Assembly (NCBI GenBank): GCA_004794655.1
Contig: SMMW01000003.1
Span: 19,548,501 to 19,612,500, forward strand
Direction of reading: 5' to 3'
DNA length: 64,000 nt
DNA from: Marisa cornuarietis
Lineage: Eukaryota; Mollusca; Gastropoda; Architaenioglossa; Ampullariidae
In this document: positions 23,596-36,229 of the stretch, in pieces
How positions within the stretch are numbered: the stretch's first letter is position 1
Layout: each line of letters begins with the position of its first letter
Notes under the pieces: generated by a model
Seen by the model: the letters and a program-made list of their open reading frames with translations, nothing else
The model's database searches: none
What the model was told of the DNA's origin: nothing
Translations under genes and position numbers: made by a program

Positions 23596-23705
23596 TAAGA
23601 GAAGGAACCTCCCATTGTACGTGGAACATCCGCACATGACACCAGTGCGGCAAAGTGAAACAACTTGATCCCCCATGAACTAGAACGGAAACAAAATAGA
23701 ATGCC
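23596..23705 (+). mobile_element. RTE-like LINE fragment, continuation after the L2-like insertion
   Basis: attaagagaaggaacctccc and the following cgtggaacatccgcacatga match, with changes, the start of the endonuclease of the right-edge element (LREGTTIGTWNVRTLY, then QCGKV and HELKR). Together with 21536-21690 it forms one older element split by the L2-like LINE. Confidence 0.65.
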
Positions 23706-23865
23706 CATTGCAAAGTATTATATCTCGCTCAAAGTAGAAACATTGACGCAGCACCTTGAACTGTGCTTCAAGGACAGAGAGAACAGAGCGAGGTATACCC
23801 TACTGAGCCTACTCCCTCTCAATCATGAGCGCTTGGACGCGGAAGTAGGATCTAGTCATACGCCA

Positions 23866-23943
23866 GGGTTTTCCTAGCGGTTAACGCGTAATGAAAACCG
23901 CACACAAGGAGGATTGAAGTCAGCACGCACAGACGCTTATAAA
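23866..23943 (+). promoter_or_regulatory. Proximal promoter of LBP/BPI gene 1: TATA box and kappaB-like site
   Basis: A TATAAA at 23938-23943 inside GACGCTTATAAAC is shared by all three LBP/BPI genes 38-42 nt before the start codon, implying a very short 5' UTR. Further up, GGGTTTTCC at 23866-23874 resembles a Rel/NF-kappaB half-consensus; genes 2 and 3 carry changed versions at the same place. TATA conservation is direct; the kappaB reading is inference. Confidence 0.55.
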
Positions 23944-23979
23944 CACCATCTTGCAGTACATGTAATAATTATGCTCACC

Positions 23980-26900
23980 ATGTTACAGCAGAAGTATCTA
24001 TTTTTCTTAAGCTGTTACCTGCTGTCCTTCGTTCAAACGGCACCTGAGCCTGGATTTCAAGCAAGAATTACCAAACGCGGCCTGGATTACGGTAAGTGAC
24101 TGCTAATCAAGCTCACCCCCCCCCCCACCATGTTCCATACATGCGGTAAAGTGAGGAATCTCTGGTCACTGGTCATAAATGAAGCGCGTTTTTCTCATTG
24201 TTACGTTTTTATCGCGGAACAAGTTTATGTAATGAGTAGATCAGTTTATAATACATGCTGAGCGGAGCATGGCTATTATACAAGTTGAGCTGTGCATGTC
24301 TATGATATACAGGGTGAACCACTTAAAAGTAGCCCGCCTCGTTCGAACATGTTACAGGAGGAGAGCTACTTTTAAGTGGCGGCCTCTCCTTGCAATGATG
24401 ACAACAGACAAGCGAGTGTTTTAACCACTACACTGTCCGACAACGTCCACTAAATTTCGCCCACTAGTTCAGGGGCGGCTCAAGGCTGATAGCAGCCCTG
24501 GGCAGAGATTTAAAGAATCGGTGGCCCCTTCGCCCGCCAATGAGCTTAATTAATGCTCCGACTCTAGCAACATTAGTAAATACAGCGTGCTAATTAACAA
24601 GAAACGCGATATTTTTCGGCCACATTGCTGTCAGCTGCGTCGTTATTTTCTCTTTCTGTTTTATATTCAATATATATATATATATTGGCAGCCCAGTACA
24701 GGTGCAGTACAGGCCTCAGGCCGCCCCTGATTAGTTATACCGCAAGTTGGGCGCTGAGTCATCCGCTCGCGTGGACGGAGGTTGAGGAGGGTAGTGGGAA
24801 GAATAAAGGGAAGCAAAGTACGTGCTGCCAACAATACACGCTCTCAAACAAGCGCTCCCACTATACCATGCAATGAACAAACCGGAAAAAACGACGCACA
24901 CAGAGAGGCCTAACAATGCTTCAACACTTGATAAAAGTCCAAGTAGAATGAACAGGTGCTGCTTGTGTCATTGTATGTATTTGTTTCCCCCCTGACTCTG
25001 TACTGAGGTTACTAGTGCGCATGGCTTATTGACTTTTGAGACCCAACTTTTTATAACAGGAAAATTCTTTTAGCTTCTTGTCGAAGACTGAACTGTAATC
25101 CAAATAAGTATGCTATCACGCAAAATGCAAACAGCATTCGTGCTGTCTTGCCATTATTCTTGTAATTGTATTACATTTTTCTTTAAAACTGTACTTTAGT
25201 ACGGAAATTTTTTTTATTTACAGCAAACGAAAATGCTTTGAAGACCCTGGTGGCAGAGCTTCCATCGACAAACATCCCTGATCAGTCTGGCAGTTCTGGT
25301 GATATTGAATATTCTCTTTATCAGTAAGAAACAATTACAGTAATCACATGATCAACTTCTATATAGGTATAGGTCTCCATATGATAACGACCAGTCAGTC
25401 CTGACAAACATGTTAAATGCATACTTTCACATTACTTAGGATCAATGAATTCTGTATTTGGACAGCAATTTAGCATTTGTAAAATCGTTTGGCCAACAAC
25501 CAAATCGACTTCTTCCTATTGCCAAGGCGCTTCAAATCCAGCATCAACAAGGCCAAGCACGTATCCAGGCGCCACACAGGCAGCAATCATAAACTTGTCT
25601 TCACCAGCCTGAACGTGAAGATGAAGGCGAAGTGCCACTCAACCAACCCCCAAATTCACTTACATGGAGAAGCTACAAGACACAAAAGTTGCAGAAATCG
25701 TCAAGACCTAAGGTGGAGGTATATACGCCGCCCTAAACACTGTGACTGAGACCTAGACACACTCGCTGGAAATATCAAGGAGGTTCTACTTTCAACAGCC
25801 CGAGAAATGCTTGGAAGGCAGAGGAAGAAGAAATAACCTTGGGTCAAGAATGACAACCTAGATCTCTATGATCGAAGGAGGGCCCTGAGGAAAGAAAAAA
25901 AAACAACATCAAAACATCTTCCAAATACAAAGCAATGAAATGCGACATCAGAAAGAGGATGAAGGCAGCAAACCACCTCAGAGAGCGACGACTGCTCACC
26001 CGGCGACATGGATACTGAGCACTTTTCCAGTCCAGGGATGGCACGTGGCTTCTTCAACCATTGCGTGCTCACCCGAGTATAGTGTTAAACAGCACACAGG
26101 CACGCAAAAGGATAAACAATGCCACCATGGGCGAGTATAATTCAAGTCCGCGATGCCGAGTACAGCCGCCATACGAAAACCACCTTGGTGCGACATAATC
26201 TTCCCGACTCCGGTGTTTTGGAGCGCGGGTGAATACACAGATACGTTCTCTTTTCTCTTGAGAACGATGATTTCTTCTGCCGGCCTTGTCATCGAATTTC
26301 TCACAGGTAGCCCAAGTTATAGTCGCGGGATACTTAGAGTTCCCTGATTACAGCTGGCAGTCCTGACAGTCCGTTGTTACTGATTGACCCCTTGCGTCAA
26401 GGTTCTATAACACGGCGTTCCAACTTTCCCCCGAGTCTTTGCCCTCCTGACTTAAAGACCAATTAGAGTGTCACGAATGTACATAACGTATATCCTTACC
26501 TACAACAGTACTGGTGCAGTTAACTCAAGCGAGTGATTAAATACTCAAAGAAAACAACCATTGAAGTCAATTTGATATGGTAAAAGAAATTATACAGGCA
26601 GATATCACTGATAAAATAGTTACAAAAGTAGATGTAGAAAAATATAAATATATAGCTATAATGGTAAAATGTGCCGAATGTGAAAAGCACAGTTACAAGG
26701 ACAAATATCAGTTCATTCAATTCTATAGCGAGAGATTTTTCACACAGACAAGAAGTATAATTATCGTAAGATGTATTCTGGTGGTTTTTAAAAAGTTTAA
26801 GCATTATCAATCAAATCACGTCAAATTTCGTGTTTCAATTTTCAGGATCCGAATATTGCCGGGCATACAGGCACCTAGCAGCACAATCACTCTTGGTCCT

Positions 26901-29271
26901 GGCAATGGCTTGACGTGGTCAGCTTTAAATGCTGGCCTCGGACTACATGCTGGCTGGAGAGTCAAGTACAAGAAAGGATGGTTTGTAAATAATGCATAAA
27001 ACTGTTCAGTATGAATTTGGTGCTTGACCTTGTGAAACTCCGTGAAATGAAAAAATTTAATTAACTGAGGAGCAATGTTTCTTTCCTAGGGTTAAGATTT
27101 CCACATCTGGGACTGTGGATGTGACGTTATCTGGCATCAATTTTGTCATCACCATTAACGTTGGTACGTTATCTTCATTATCGAGTGTTAGAGTTTGCAT
27201 TGTACCATCTCATTAGACTAAGTATCACCACCAGCGTCTATATTTGCGCAGAACTGGTGTCATTACTGATGTTGGTACAAAGTGTCATTGTCATTATCTC
27301 ATCAATGTTGGCATATAGATGTGATGAATTATTTTATATGACGCGTAAAATGGTAGTAAGTTACAATGCAATAGAGTATCTGCTGAGACCAAAGGCACTG
27401 ATCATTTTCTTTTTATACCAGGCCAAGATGCAAATGGCAGGCCCTCTATAAGTGCTGGAGGATGTCAGAGCAGTATCGGCAGTGTTTCCATCAACATTCA
27501 CGGAGACCTTTCTTTTATTCTCAATTTGTTTAAGGGAATCGTAGAGGATAAAGTCAGAGAAATCATTCCTGGAAAGTTGTGCAATTCAGTCACAAACGTG
27601 GTCAATATCAATGCAGAAAGTGAGATGCAGAAGCTGAAAGGTTGGTGAAAAAGGTTTCATAGAAGTCTTTAGCAGAGTTTAGCAGAATATATATTACACA
27701 AGCCTATGTTAAAGCGTGCTTCTTGAAAATGGATGACACTTAGATAAAAAAAAGCAAAGTGCATATTTCCTTTACTGCAGGTGAACCTTTAAGGCTAAGA
27801 CGAGTAATACATGTTACATTAATGCAGCAACATATCTCAAAGACTGCACCTCACCGGCAACTAAGGCGGTAGTCGTGCTATATCCTGGCAAAGCAGCCGG
27901 CCATGTAAACAGGTGTCACGCGCTTTCTGACATAGTAATATCATTTCATTCTATTTTTGAGAGAGAGATGGGGGAGATGGGGCAGGGGGCAGGGTACGCG
28001 AAAATTGTCCTACACTGATGTCAGCGACGGCGGCAGCAACAGCAATTTACTCATTGTGTTTAAAATGCATCGCCGTAAAAGGACGCATACGTCTTTGTTT
28101 CCTAAGTTTTGATCATCTGATGCTTAAAATATTGTATCTCCCAAACAGAATAGTTATTCGACCAGATTTAAGGAATTGGAATTTTGTAATGAATTAGACT
28201 CAGTTATCTGAAAATAGTTTTACTTTTAAAAACCTAGCGTTTATTGGGTAATAGAAAAATGTTTTCACAAGATATATTACACACACGGACCATTTATTAC
28301 CTACAGTATTAAAAACATCAGGAATACAGAATATGTTTATTCTGAATTAAACTTTTTTTTTAAAATTGAGCTTATTAAAGACTGGACCCGCTAAATAAGT
28401 TTATAGCAAACACATTAGCCTGAAAAACAGAAAGGCAACAGCGACGATTTACGTCGAAGGTTGATGTCACCCACAGCACAAGTATATTGTTGAACAGTCT
28501 GCCGTCCAGTTACCCTGCACGTCATGCAAGCCGACCGCCATCAACTGGACTGAACTGTTGAAAGTGAGGGGAGTTCACCGAACAGGGCCTATCCCTCACA
28601 ACAGCCACGTACACGTTATCTATATATAGAATTCTTGCAGGACGGTCTTCGATGTTATGGTAGTTTTGTTTGCATCCGCAACGAAATGGTCAAAGCAATC
28701 AGGCAAAGTGCTTACAGACGCAGAGGAGATCATAAAGTCATCTCTAGTCATGCAATAATTATCTTCAGCAAAAACATCTTAAACTTATGTTTTGGTCGTG
28801 AATACCGCCCCTGTACCACCCCTCATCTGACCCATACTCCACTGGTGACGGAAAGCATGTTTGAGCATTGGCTCACAAGATTTCTACGAAACGTACAAGC
28901 ACATAAGTCATACAATGGTACAATATTGGAAATGCCTGATATAAATATATGCATATTTAAAACATAATTACTTGATTTAACGCATATTGATATATTATAA
29001 TAGCAACAATAATCCACCTGCTTTGAGAAATAATTCAAAGGCGTTCTCACCCATGATATTTTGACTATATGGAAAAAAGTTATGCTGAAGAGAAATTGGT
29101 ATCAAATATATATTAATATAGGGATTCTGAGATGCTGGTTATTGTGTTGCAGTGGTCACACCCCTGTTGGGGAATCAGTTTCTCCTGGACTATCGCCTGA
29201 TCTTACCCCCATCCTTCACTTCACTTTATCTGCAGACGTACCACAAGGTCAGCCGGGGTGCAGCTGCATAG

Positions 29272-29345
<74 letters not shown>

Positions 29346-32300
29346 GGAGGGGGGAGGATCACACAGTTTTTTGTGTGCATGAAGACAATAATATTTTACA
29401 CTTTCCAGGGAGAGATTACATGGGCAGCTAACCCAAGCCCACCACCCTTCTCCCCACAGCCGATCCCATCTTCAGGGGACACCAGCAAAATGGCATATTT
29501 GTGGATTTCTGAGTATCTGCCTCAGTCTTTTGCATATGCTGCACACAACAATGGATTTCTCCGCTACAATCTTACAGGCCAAGATGTGAGTTGCAGCTGG
29601 AAGATGAGTAAAACATCTCGATGAGATTTTAAATAAGAATTATGTAGCTAAAATAAAGAACAAGAGGTACACATAATGTTATGTGTCAGTACTTTGTAAT
29701 GTGGTACAAATTGTAAATCAGTTACCAGTGATGGAGTACACAGTATATGCAAACTGCAAGTGATGTGGTGGACAATTTTGTAAGCTAAAATTAGGTGTTT
29801 GTTTGCTTATTTAGCTTCCCGGGAATGAGACTTTCTTGAATACCACCTGCACTGGATGGAGCATCTGTGTGGGCAAATTGTTTCCAGCTGTAAGTGTTTT
29901 CTCACTGCTTGTACTTGAAAAGCTGTTTCCAGCTGTATATTTCAAACGTTGAATATTGCTAGAAAGATGGGTTTCATGCTGTCCTGTCCAAAATCCTTTG
30001 TCCAGGAAACTAATATATCATGATCTGGACAGTCAAAAAGGCTATTCTTTTATTGAAAGAATGTGTGTACGTTTTAAACAATGTAGTTTAGTGCACTTGT
30101 CTGTGACACTCATTATATCTGAACTGTCTATGAGGGTAGAAATTTATAATGATGGATTTAGCTTAATAACTTCAGACCAGAAACATAATAGTTTGAATTT
30201 CCAGTCAGTGACTAGAAATTCCATCTGTCCACCATGTAGTCAATAGGTGCCAGATATATCAGGAAAGGTGAAAGGCAGCAGAAGAGAGCTGGGTGTCTTC
30301 CGTATGTTATGTACCTAAATTAAAAATGGTCAGCATTGGTAGCTCACTACCCTCAGGTTACAAAGCCTTTAACACCACCACTCCTCCTGTGTAGCATCAG
30401 TAGTTTCTGATTATTTGGGTTTGCTGATTTGCTTTGATTTAATGCATTTGTGTGCAATGTATGAATTATTAACTGTTTCTGGCAATAACTGAAGTCTTAA
30501 ATTTCATACTGACATGTTTGTTTGGGTTTGTTTTTTTTCATTTTTGAGGATAAACTGACTTAGGAATTTCAAACAGGCTGGAAATGCAATATTATTTTAA
30601 TTATAATTAAAATGATATAAAAAGTAGAAATAATGGGGTAATTAGCTGACAGTATTCAGTATTCATTTATGCTGCTTTCAGGAATGGATAGGTTTACTAG
30701 TACTAGTACTAGTACTTGTAGTCTAACCATATGTCTAACCATATAATATTTCAGCCATACAGTTTTACTGAACCACTTAGTGTGCCTTAAACACTTAAGT
30801 ATTTGTAAAGCATGTATGTGGCTTTATTTGTACTGTTACATTAAACTGCAGATTGGTGAGAAGTACCCCAACAGCCAAGTGGAACTGCGCATGAGCTCAT
30901 CTCAGATGCCAGTTGTCAAGATGATACCAGGTTCACTGGGTGCTAGCTTTACGGGGAACATTGATTTCTATGCCCATACACCGTGTGGACAAGTAGCCTA
31001 TTTACTCACCCTCAATGTGGTAAGTAATGCTTTAATTTAATTGCATTAAAGCATTGAGAGTAAAGCAAAAGACTTTATTGATTTTCAATGTGTACATGCA
31101 GAGAGTACATTTCCACCCTAACACAACACTGTTCTTTCACCCTAGCCAAATTACAGCTTGTTGCAAAATCTAAGAGTTGAATTTTCTTGTATTAAAAATA
31201 ATTTATCTTCCATGATACCATTTTCTGCAGAAGATTATTGCAGTGTTTTGACATTTTGTAAATCACCAGAATAAAATAATATATGTAACCAAATGGATCT
31301 GCAATGCATGAAGGATGGTGATCAGTTGAAGTTGTGTCAAAAGATGGATTTGCACTGCTTCCATTCCTATGGTTTGTGAACTCATTATTGTATTTTTCAA
31401 AGAGACATTCAGCAGACTATCCTATGAGCAGCAAAATATGATTCCCACCTATGTGATCTGTTTTATGACTGTATCAGTGGTGCGACAAGGAGCAGCCTGG
31501 ATTACAGTTTTTTCATTATTTGTAAAGTGCCATGAGCTTACCTACTAGGCTGGGATATGCAGCTATTTGTGTACTGTATTGTTATTATTAAGTCCAAAAC
31601 ATGATGTTGAATTACTTTTTCCCTCTGTCAACAGTCTGCCAGCATGAACTTCAGCGCTTCATTAAGCAACGAAATGTTAATGGGAAAAGTCTTGGGCACA
31701 AGGTATACTCCGTTTCCAAATGACTGAGATATGATGAATGACTTTTTAAGGCCTTCTGATCACTTCAAATAATTGAACAGTTTCTCTAGGCTTGTTATGC
31801 TGCCAAGAGGATAAATACAAGTTTTCTATTATATATCTTGTTCTGACAGGTTTAGTTCTGGTTATGACATTCCCCCCATCCCCAGAAAACAAGATATTTG
31901 TTATTTTTCTGTGTAGTTAATAGTTTGTCCTGAAAAGAGTTTTTTCAGGGAATTATTTTGACTCTATGACTGTATCTTAGAGAAACAATTTAATCATTTT
32001 GTAATATGCAAATCATGTTTTGCAGTACTGTTGTTGGTGTCCAGGCATCTGCTATTGGGCCTCTGAATGTAAGATGCTCCTCTCCCCTCTAAAGTATTCA
32101 TTTCATTTAAAATGAGTTAATTCTTTATTTTCCTCATATTTTCTTTAATGTAGTGACACATTTTTATACCTCTATATTCTCTAGTGCTGAAATCTGAGTC
32201 AACACTTCAGTATTTAAATAGTTTCACTATTCCATTATTATGCATACACTACAGTCATCTGCTTTCAGTGAAATCCAAGGACACTTCATAAAAACCTTGA

Positions 32301-33524
32301 CAGTATTTATTTTTGTGTTTGTGTGCAATAGGAAAAGGTGATCAGCACCATGGTGGATATGGCAATGATGCTGTTCATTGTGCCAAAGTTAGATGGTGAG
32401 TACATGAAACTCCAGGATTTCATGAGTTCTACTCATTACTTTGATTAATACTAAGCCCACAATCTGTAGAACATATACATATATACTCTCCTAATACTTG
32501 TTTGATATTGAAAACTACTGAAAACTCCTGACATTAATTTTAAACTGTAAGATCACTTTGACCTCAAGGACTGCAAAAGTTATAGTGTGTGGATAGCCAG
32601 AGGACCATCCAAATTGTTTTATGATCAACATGCTTAAAGGTGGAGTGAACTGAAAATGTCAACAGCAGACTCTTGCTGTAGAAGCTATAAGCCTTTCGGA
32701 AGCCATGATTTTTAGTGTACAGTTTTATGTCAGTAGAGAGATGATGATAATGATGATGATTATTATTGTTTATTTCATTATAGGTGACAGGTAAAATCTG
32801 CATACTGATGTGTGCTTTCATGCCACCAGCTTTTTCCTGTCGATATACAAATGTATCTATTTTTGTAAAACTTTATGGGTTACTTTTAAGAAAATTTGCA
32901 CTCATACACCCAGGGCAAGAAAATAAAACATGGTTTGCTAATTATTCAAACATTTTTTGTTTGGTGTTTTTTTTCAGAAGTGGGCAGAAGAGGTTTCCCC
33001 CTCCCTACAGTTGACAGTCTCAAGTTTGTCAGTTCTGAGCTTGAAATCATACAAGTAGGTATCATTGATGCTGAACGATAAGGCTGCATTGTTCTGAGCT
33101 GCAAATACACATATTAATAGTAGCATTGGCATCACTATTTACACTCATACTCATAGCTCAGATATGAAAATTATAACACCACAAATTAACACAATATTAT
33201 TTTTGAACCATTGACGGAAGAGAGCCACATCTGTCAATTCTGAGCTTAGTAGTCTTTACTGTATTAAGTGATCTGTAAATGCTCAAGGCAGGTAGACACA
33301 ATCTCACATCTAGTGAAACTGGGTGGAACAGCAAAACAGTCTTTTGAAAACAAAATAAAATAACATAGAAATTACCGTGTAACAAAATTACTTTCTATTG
33401 ATGAGGAAGGGATGTAGGAAATAAATATTTTGAGCTCCAGTTGGGCAGACTGGTTAACAAGAACTATTTGTTGCAGGGTGCATTTTTGGTTGCAACTGAT
33501 GTGCAGTACACTTCCAGAAGATGA
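23980..33524 (+). CDS. LBP/BPI-family protein, gene 1 of the cluster (14 exons, 484 aa)
   Basis: Exons: 23980-24091, 25224-25323, 26846-26980, 27090-27163, 27422-27640, 29153-29247, 29409-29585, 29815-29889, 30852-31019, 31635-31702, 32026-32068, 32332-32395, 32978-33054, 33477-33524 (TGA 33522-33524). Every junction keeps frame, giving 484 residues; human BPI and LBP have 487 and 481. A hydrophobic signal peptide (about 1-20) precedes APEPGFQARIT. The N-terminal BPI domain contains the conserved cysteine pair at about 155 and 194 (39 apart, as in the human BPI disulfide). A proline-rich linker follows at about 253-265 (PSPPPFSPQPIPS), then the C-terminal BPI domain with Cys at about 316, 322 and 374. 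Family role: secreted binding of LPS and other lipids, antibacterial or opsonic. I start at the ATG at 23980 because it aligns with genes 2 and 3; an in-frame ATG at 23971 would add three residues. The frame is intact. Confidence 0.92.
24319..24379. repeat. 15-bp perfect inverted repeat in intron 1 of LBP/BPI gene 1
   Basis: ccacttaaaagtagc (24319-24333) and its exact reverse complement gctacttttaagtgg (24365-24379), separated by 31 bp. Possibly the terminal repeats of a tiny MITE or a transposon end; no target duplication was identified. Confidence 0.7.
25483..26050 (+). mobile_element. RTE-like LINE fragment in intron 2 of LBP/BPI gene 1
   Basis: The first 30 codons from 25489 (NNQIDFFLLPRRFKSSINKA) align with NQIDYILLPRRFKSSINRAK of the intact element at the right edge. 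Later similarity continues through the linker (ALRKEKK-type, KAANHLRER) to about 26050. It is multiply frameshifted and stands apart from the 23596 fragment because exons 1 and 2 of the gene intervene. Confidence 0.7.
27853..27925 (-). mobile_element. Truncated SINE (3' part), intron 5 of gene 1
   Basis: accggcaactaaggcggtag and the following catatcctggcaaagcagcc resemble gccagcaactaaggctatgtcacggcaaggcagc of the SINE at 12885-13062. The tRNA-like head is absent. Confidence 0.5.
29275..29342. repeat. (GT)n microsatellite, intron 6 of LBP/BPI gene 1
   Basis: About 34 uninterrupted GT units starting 28 bp after the exon 6 donor. Seen directly; likely polymorphic. Confidence 0.95.
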
Positions 33525-34809
33525 AACATTTAGAAAATTTGCAGAAGCTTGTTTTGCTTGAAATATGTTGTAACTGTGGTATTTTCTATAACTTTGTTTA
33601 ATGTTGACAGACTGTGTTAATGATAATGAGTAAATTGACATCCTGCAAAATAATGGCCTAATAATTTACTGTAATGATAGTTTCAAGATTTTTTTTCTTG
33701 GGTGCGTGCATGCATGAGTCTGTGTGTGCGTGCCTGTGTTTGTGAATGTTGAAGTATGCTGAAGTTTTCTGAAGCTTGGTGAAGTGAATTGTATTCCATG
33801 AACACTCTGCGTAATTGTAAGCAGACAGTGATCATACAGGGAAAAGGCTTCATGAAGTATAAAAATTTAATTAGCCTGGTCCACATGACAAATGTTTGTT
33901 GTGGAATGAAAGAATTTGTAATGTTTACACATGTAATGATTGCAACTAATACTTGTATTTTTATTGAGTACACCTCCTCCAATGCAGGAGGCTGAATGCT
34001 CTTACTAAACAGCTATAAGTACAGAGATCTACATGTACAATCAAATAGTGTGTATAGTCAGGCTGATGGGACTCACATGCTTCACTTGTTATTACTTATC
34101 CACAGAGAAGGTTCTCAAAGATTTATGAGGAGTGAACAGTTCCAGTATACTGATTATACATCATCTTTACATGCTTTTTTATTAGGACACAATAAGCCTC
34201 ATAGCCTATTAGTAGAAAGAACAGAATTATATATATATATAGTGTAAACTAGATATATACATGGACAATTTCTTTTTAATTGAAGGTTTGTACGATTTTC
34301 TGTGTTCATTTTATTTTTCTTATTTGGTACAAATAAACACAGTAGACCCTGACCTGGACTGTCCTGCCATTGGCCACTAGTGGTGCTCACTGATTTGCTT
34401 TCTTTCCATTATTCCTATATTCTGACTTTGTCTTACTTTAGGTTTAACTTGTACACGGCTGATAAGTTTGCACCATCATTATAGTAACGTCGTCTTATAA
34501 ACTCTTATTCACACTGTCTGTCTGAAACAATGAAGGGTGATCGACGTGCGCAGGACAAAAAAATGACGATAAAATGGATGACATAAAAAGTCATTTATTT
34601 CGCGGTCGAATCATCGCTTGGATGATGATGATGTGGTGAAATCGATCGTTGGCGGTGGTGGAATCGTTAAATAGTCGACGACAAACCCCAGCCCCGTCCA
34701 GATCAACTTTGGAGATACAGAACAGCTAGGTCGTCGACACTAAGCCCGTCCTCCAAGAACAAATCCAAAGCTAAAACAGTACAGTCCATGAAAACAAATG
34801 AATATGTCG

Positions 34810-34972
34810 ACCCAAAGACTGTGAGTATGGAATAGGAACATGGTACAACAACATCGATTCTGAACCTTTACATAAGCTCTACCTCATATTAGATGTTGTG
34901 CGACGTTTGTCGCCAGTGGCATCAGATCAAGTCCGATTGTATCTCACCCTTTGGAGAGACAAAGACTAAACG
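34810..34972 (+). other. Unidentified coding-like stretch
   Basis: One frame stays open for about 54 codons and ends in TAA at 34970-34972, reading ...GIGTWYNNIDSEPLHKLYLI and then a Leu/Arg-rich end. The composition is protein-like but it has no start codon and no motif I recognise. It could be a decayed exon or an element remnant. Confidence 0.25.
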
Positions 34973-35099
34973 CGTAGTTTGCTAGCTATATATCCTGTAT
35001 TTCTATAGTAAACGTGCAAGCATTTATTGTTGTTGTTTTTGACAGTACAATTAGGGCTCAAACGCTTCAGGGTTCATCTTTGGAAATAAACAGTATAGA

Positions 35100-35211
35100 C
35101 TATTTTTTCGCGATGATAGCGTCATAGAAGAATTCCTTATTCCACTGCTGACAGGACTGGCTGTAGTGATCAGAATTAACTTTCTTTTCTATATCAGATC
35201 CACAAACACCC
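35100..35211 (-). other. Possible 3'-terminal coding exon, minus strand, unidentified gene
   Basis: On the minus strand a long T-rich tract (35250-35216) ends in ACTAG, the pattern of a strong splice acceptor. An open frame of 37 codons follows, including KKVNSDHYSQSCQQWNKEFF, and closes with TAG at 35102-35100. No matching upstream exon with the required phase was found nearby, and the family is not recognised. Confidence 0.3.
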
Positions 35212-36229
35212 CTAGTTAAAAAGAAACAAAAAAACAAACAAAGAAAAAACATGAGCATGGGCTCGTTCAACCATCAAAACTTGCACTGCCAGTCTCCAGA
35301 AACAGATCCCAAAAGATTAATTGTAGTAGCAGCGCTGGTGTCAGTAGGTAATGGGAACACCGAGGAGTCAGCGACATGAGGGTCTTTTGTTTACATCGGT
35401 GTCCAATCAGCATTTAGCAGTTCTCTTAGTGCCGTGCGCAAATCAGAAAAAAGGGGGTGGAGCCACAGACTTTTGTGGGTGGAGCATAATGGGTGCGTGG
35501 CTTTGGTGGTCTGTGAGCGTCTTCTACGAGCCGCAACATTTCAGCTTCATTGACATGAGTTAAAAGAGATTTGAAGCAAAGAGAAGTTCTGAGTCTGACA
35601 ACGTCGCGTTTACAGCTGTCTGCTCTTACCCGAGTAATAGCTTTTTTTAAAAAATTTTTTAAATGGGAATCAGAAACAAAGTGAAGCGAAGACAGCCTTT
35701 TAATGCGTGACAGAGTCCAACACGGTCTTTCTGTGTCTAGCTCTTCCACCTTTATGCGCTGGGCGAGAGAAGATTTATCGGCTGCTACTATCGTCACCAC
35801 CTTTCCTCCCGAGTGAGGGTGGTGGTGGAGAACTTTGAAAGAATAAGGCCGTTGCCACTCATTTGAATCTTAGATGTAAAGTAACTTAATGATGCACGAA
35901 CAACATATTAAAATGCACAACAATACGCCTAATGTAATAAATGTAACTAGGTTAAAATAATAATCATCTGACTTATTTCTTCGGTTTTGCACAAGATATT
36001 TTATGTACTTAAGTATACTTACATGATACACTGAAAGAATCCTCTAAATGCTAGGAAAATTATTTTTCCCTCTTTGAGTGTGTGTGTGTGTGTGTGTGGA
36101 AGGGTGATTAGCAGTGCTGGTTATAAAAACTGTAATAAAAGTATTATTTCTTATTTGTTGTTATATATATATATAACATCGCTGTGTTATATATATATAT
36201 ATATATAACATCGCTCTAAACATTTCTCT

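Larger units (their letters stand above)
33525..36220. other. Intergenic between LBP/BPI gene 1 and the LINE scrap
   Basis: Contains AT-rich sequence, a possible minus-strand terminal exon (35100-35211), an unassigned coding-like stretch (34810-34972), a minus-strand open frame 35800-35426 of 124 codons that lacks an ATG start and any recognised motif, a (GT)n run near 36078-36098 and a pair of (TA)n runs at 36163-36210. No full gene could be assembled. Confidence 0.45.

Noticed and set aside
25489..25749. 86-codon ORF between exons 2 and 3 of LBP/BPI gene 1 as a possible extra exon
   Set aside because: Its residues match the endonuclease end of the RTE-like LINE at the right edge, and exons 2 and 3 already join in frame without it.
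29061..29624. 187-codon ORF over exons 6 and 7 of gene 1 as a single coding unit
   Set aside because: It reads through the (GT)n microsatellite in intron 6; consensus donor and acceptor sites and the gene 2 comparison show two exons instead.
35426..35800. 124-codon minus-strand ORF as a first exon feeding the orphan exon at 35100-35211
   Set aside because: It lacks an ATG at its start (GTG only), has no donor of the needed phase, and has no recognised domain.
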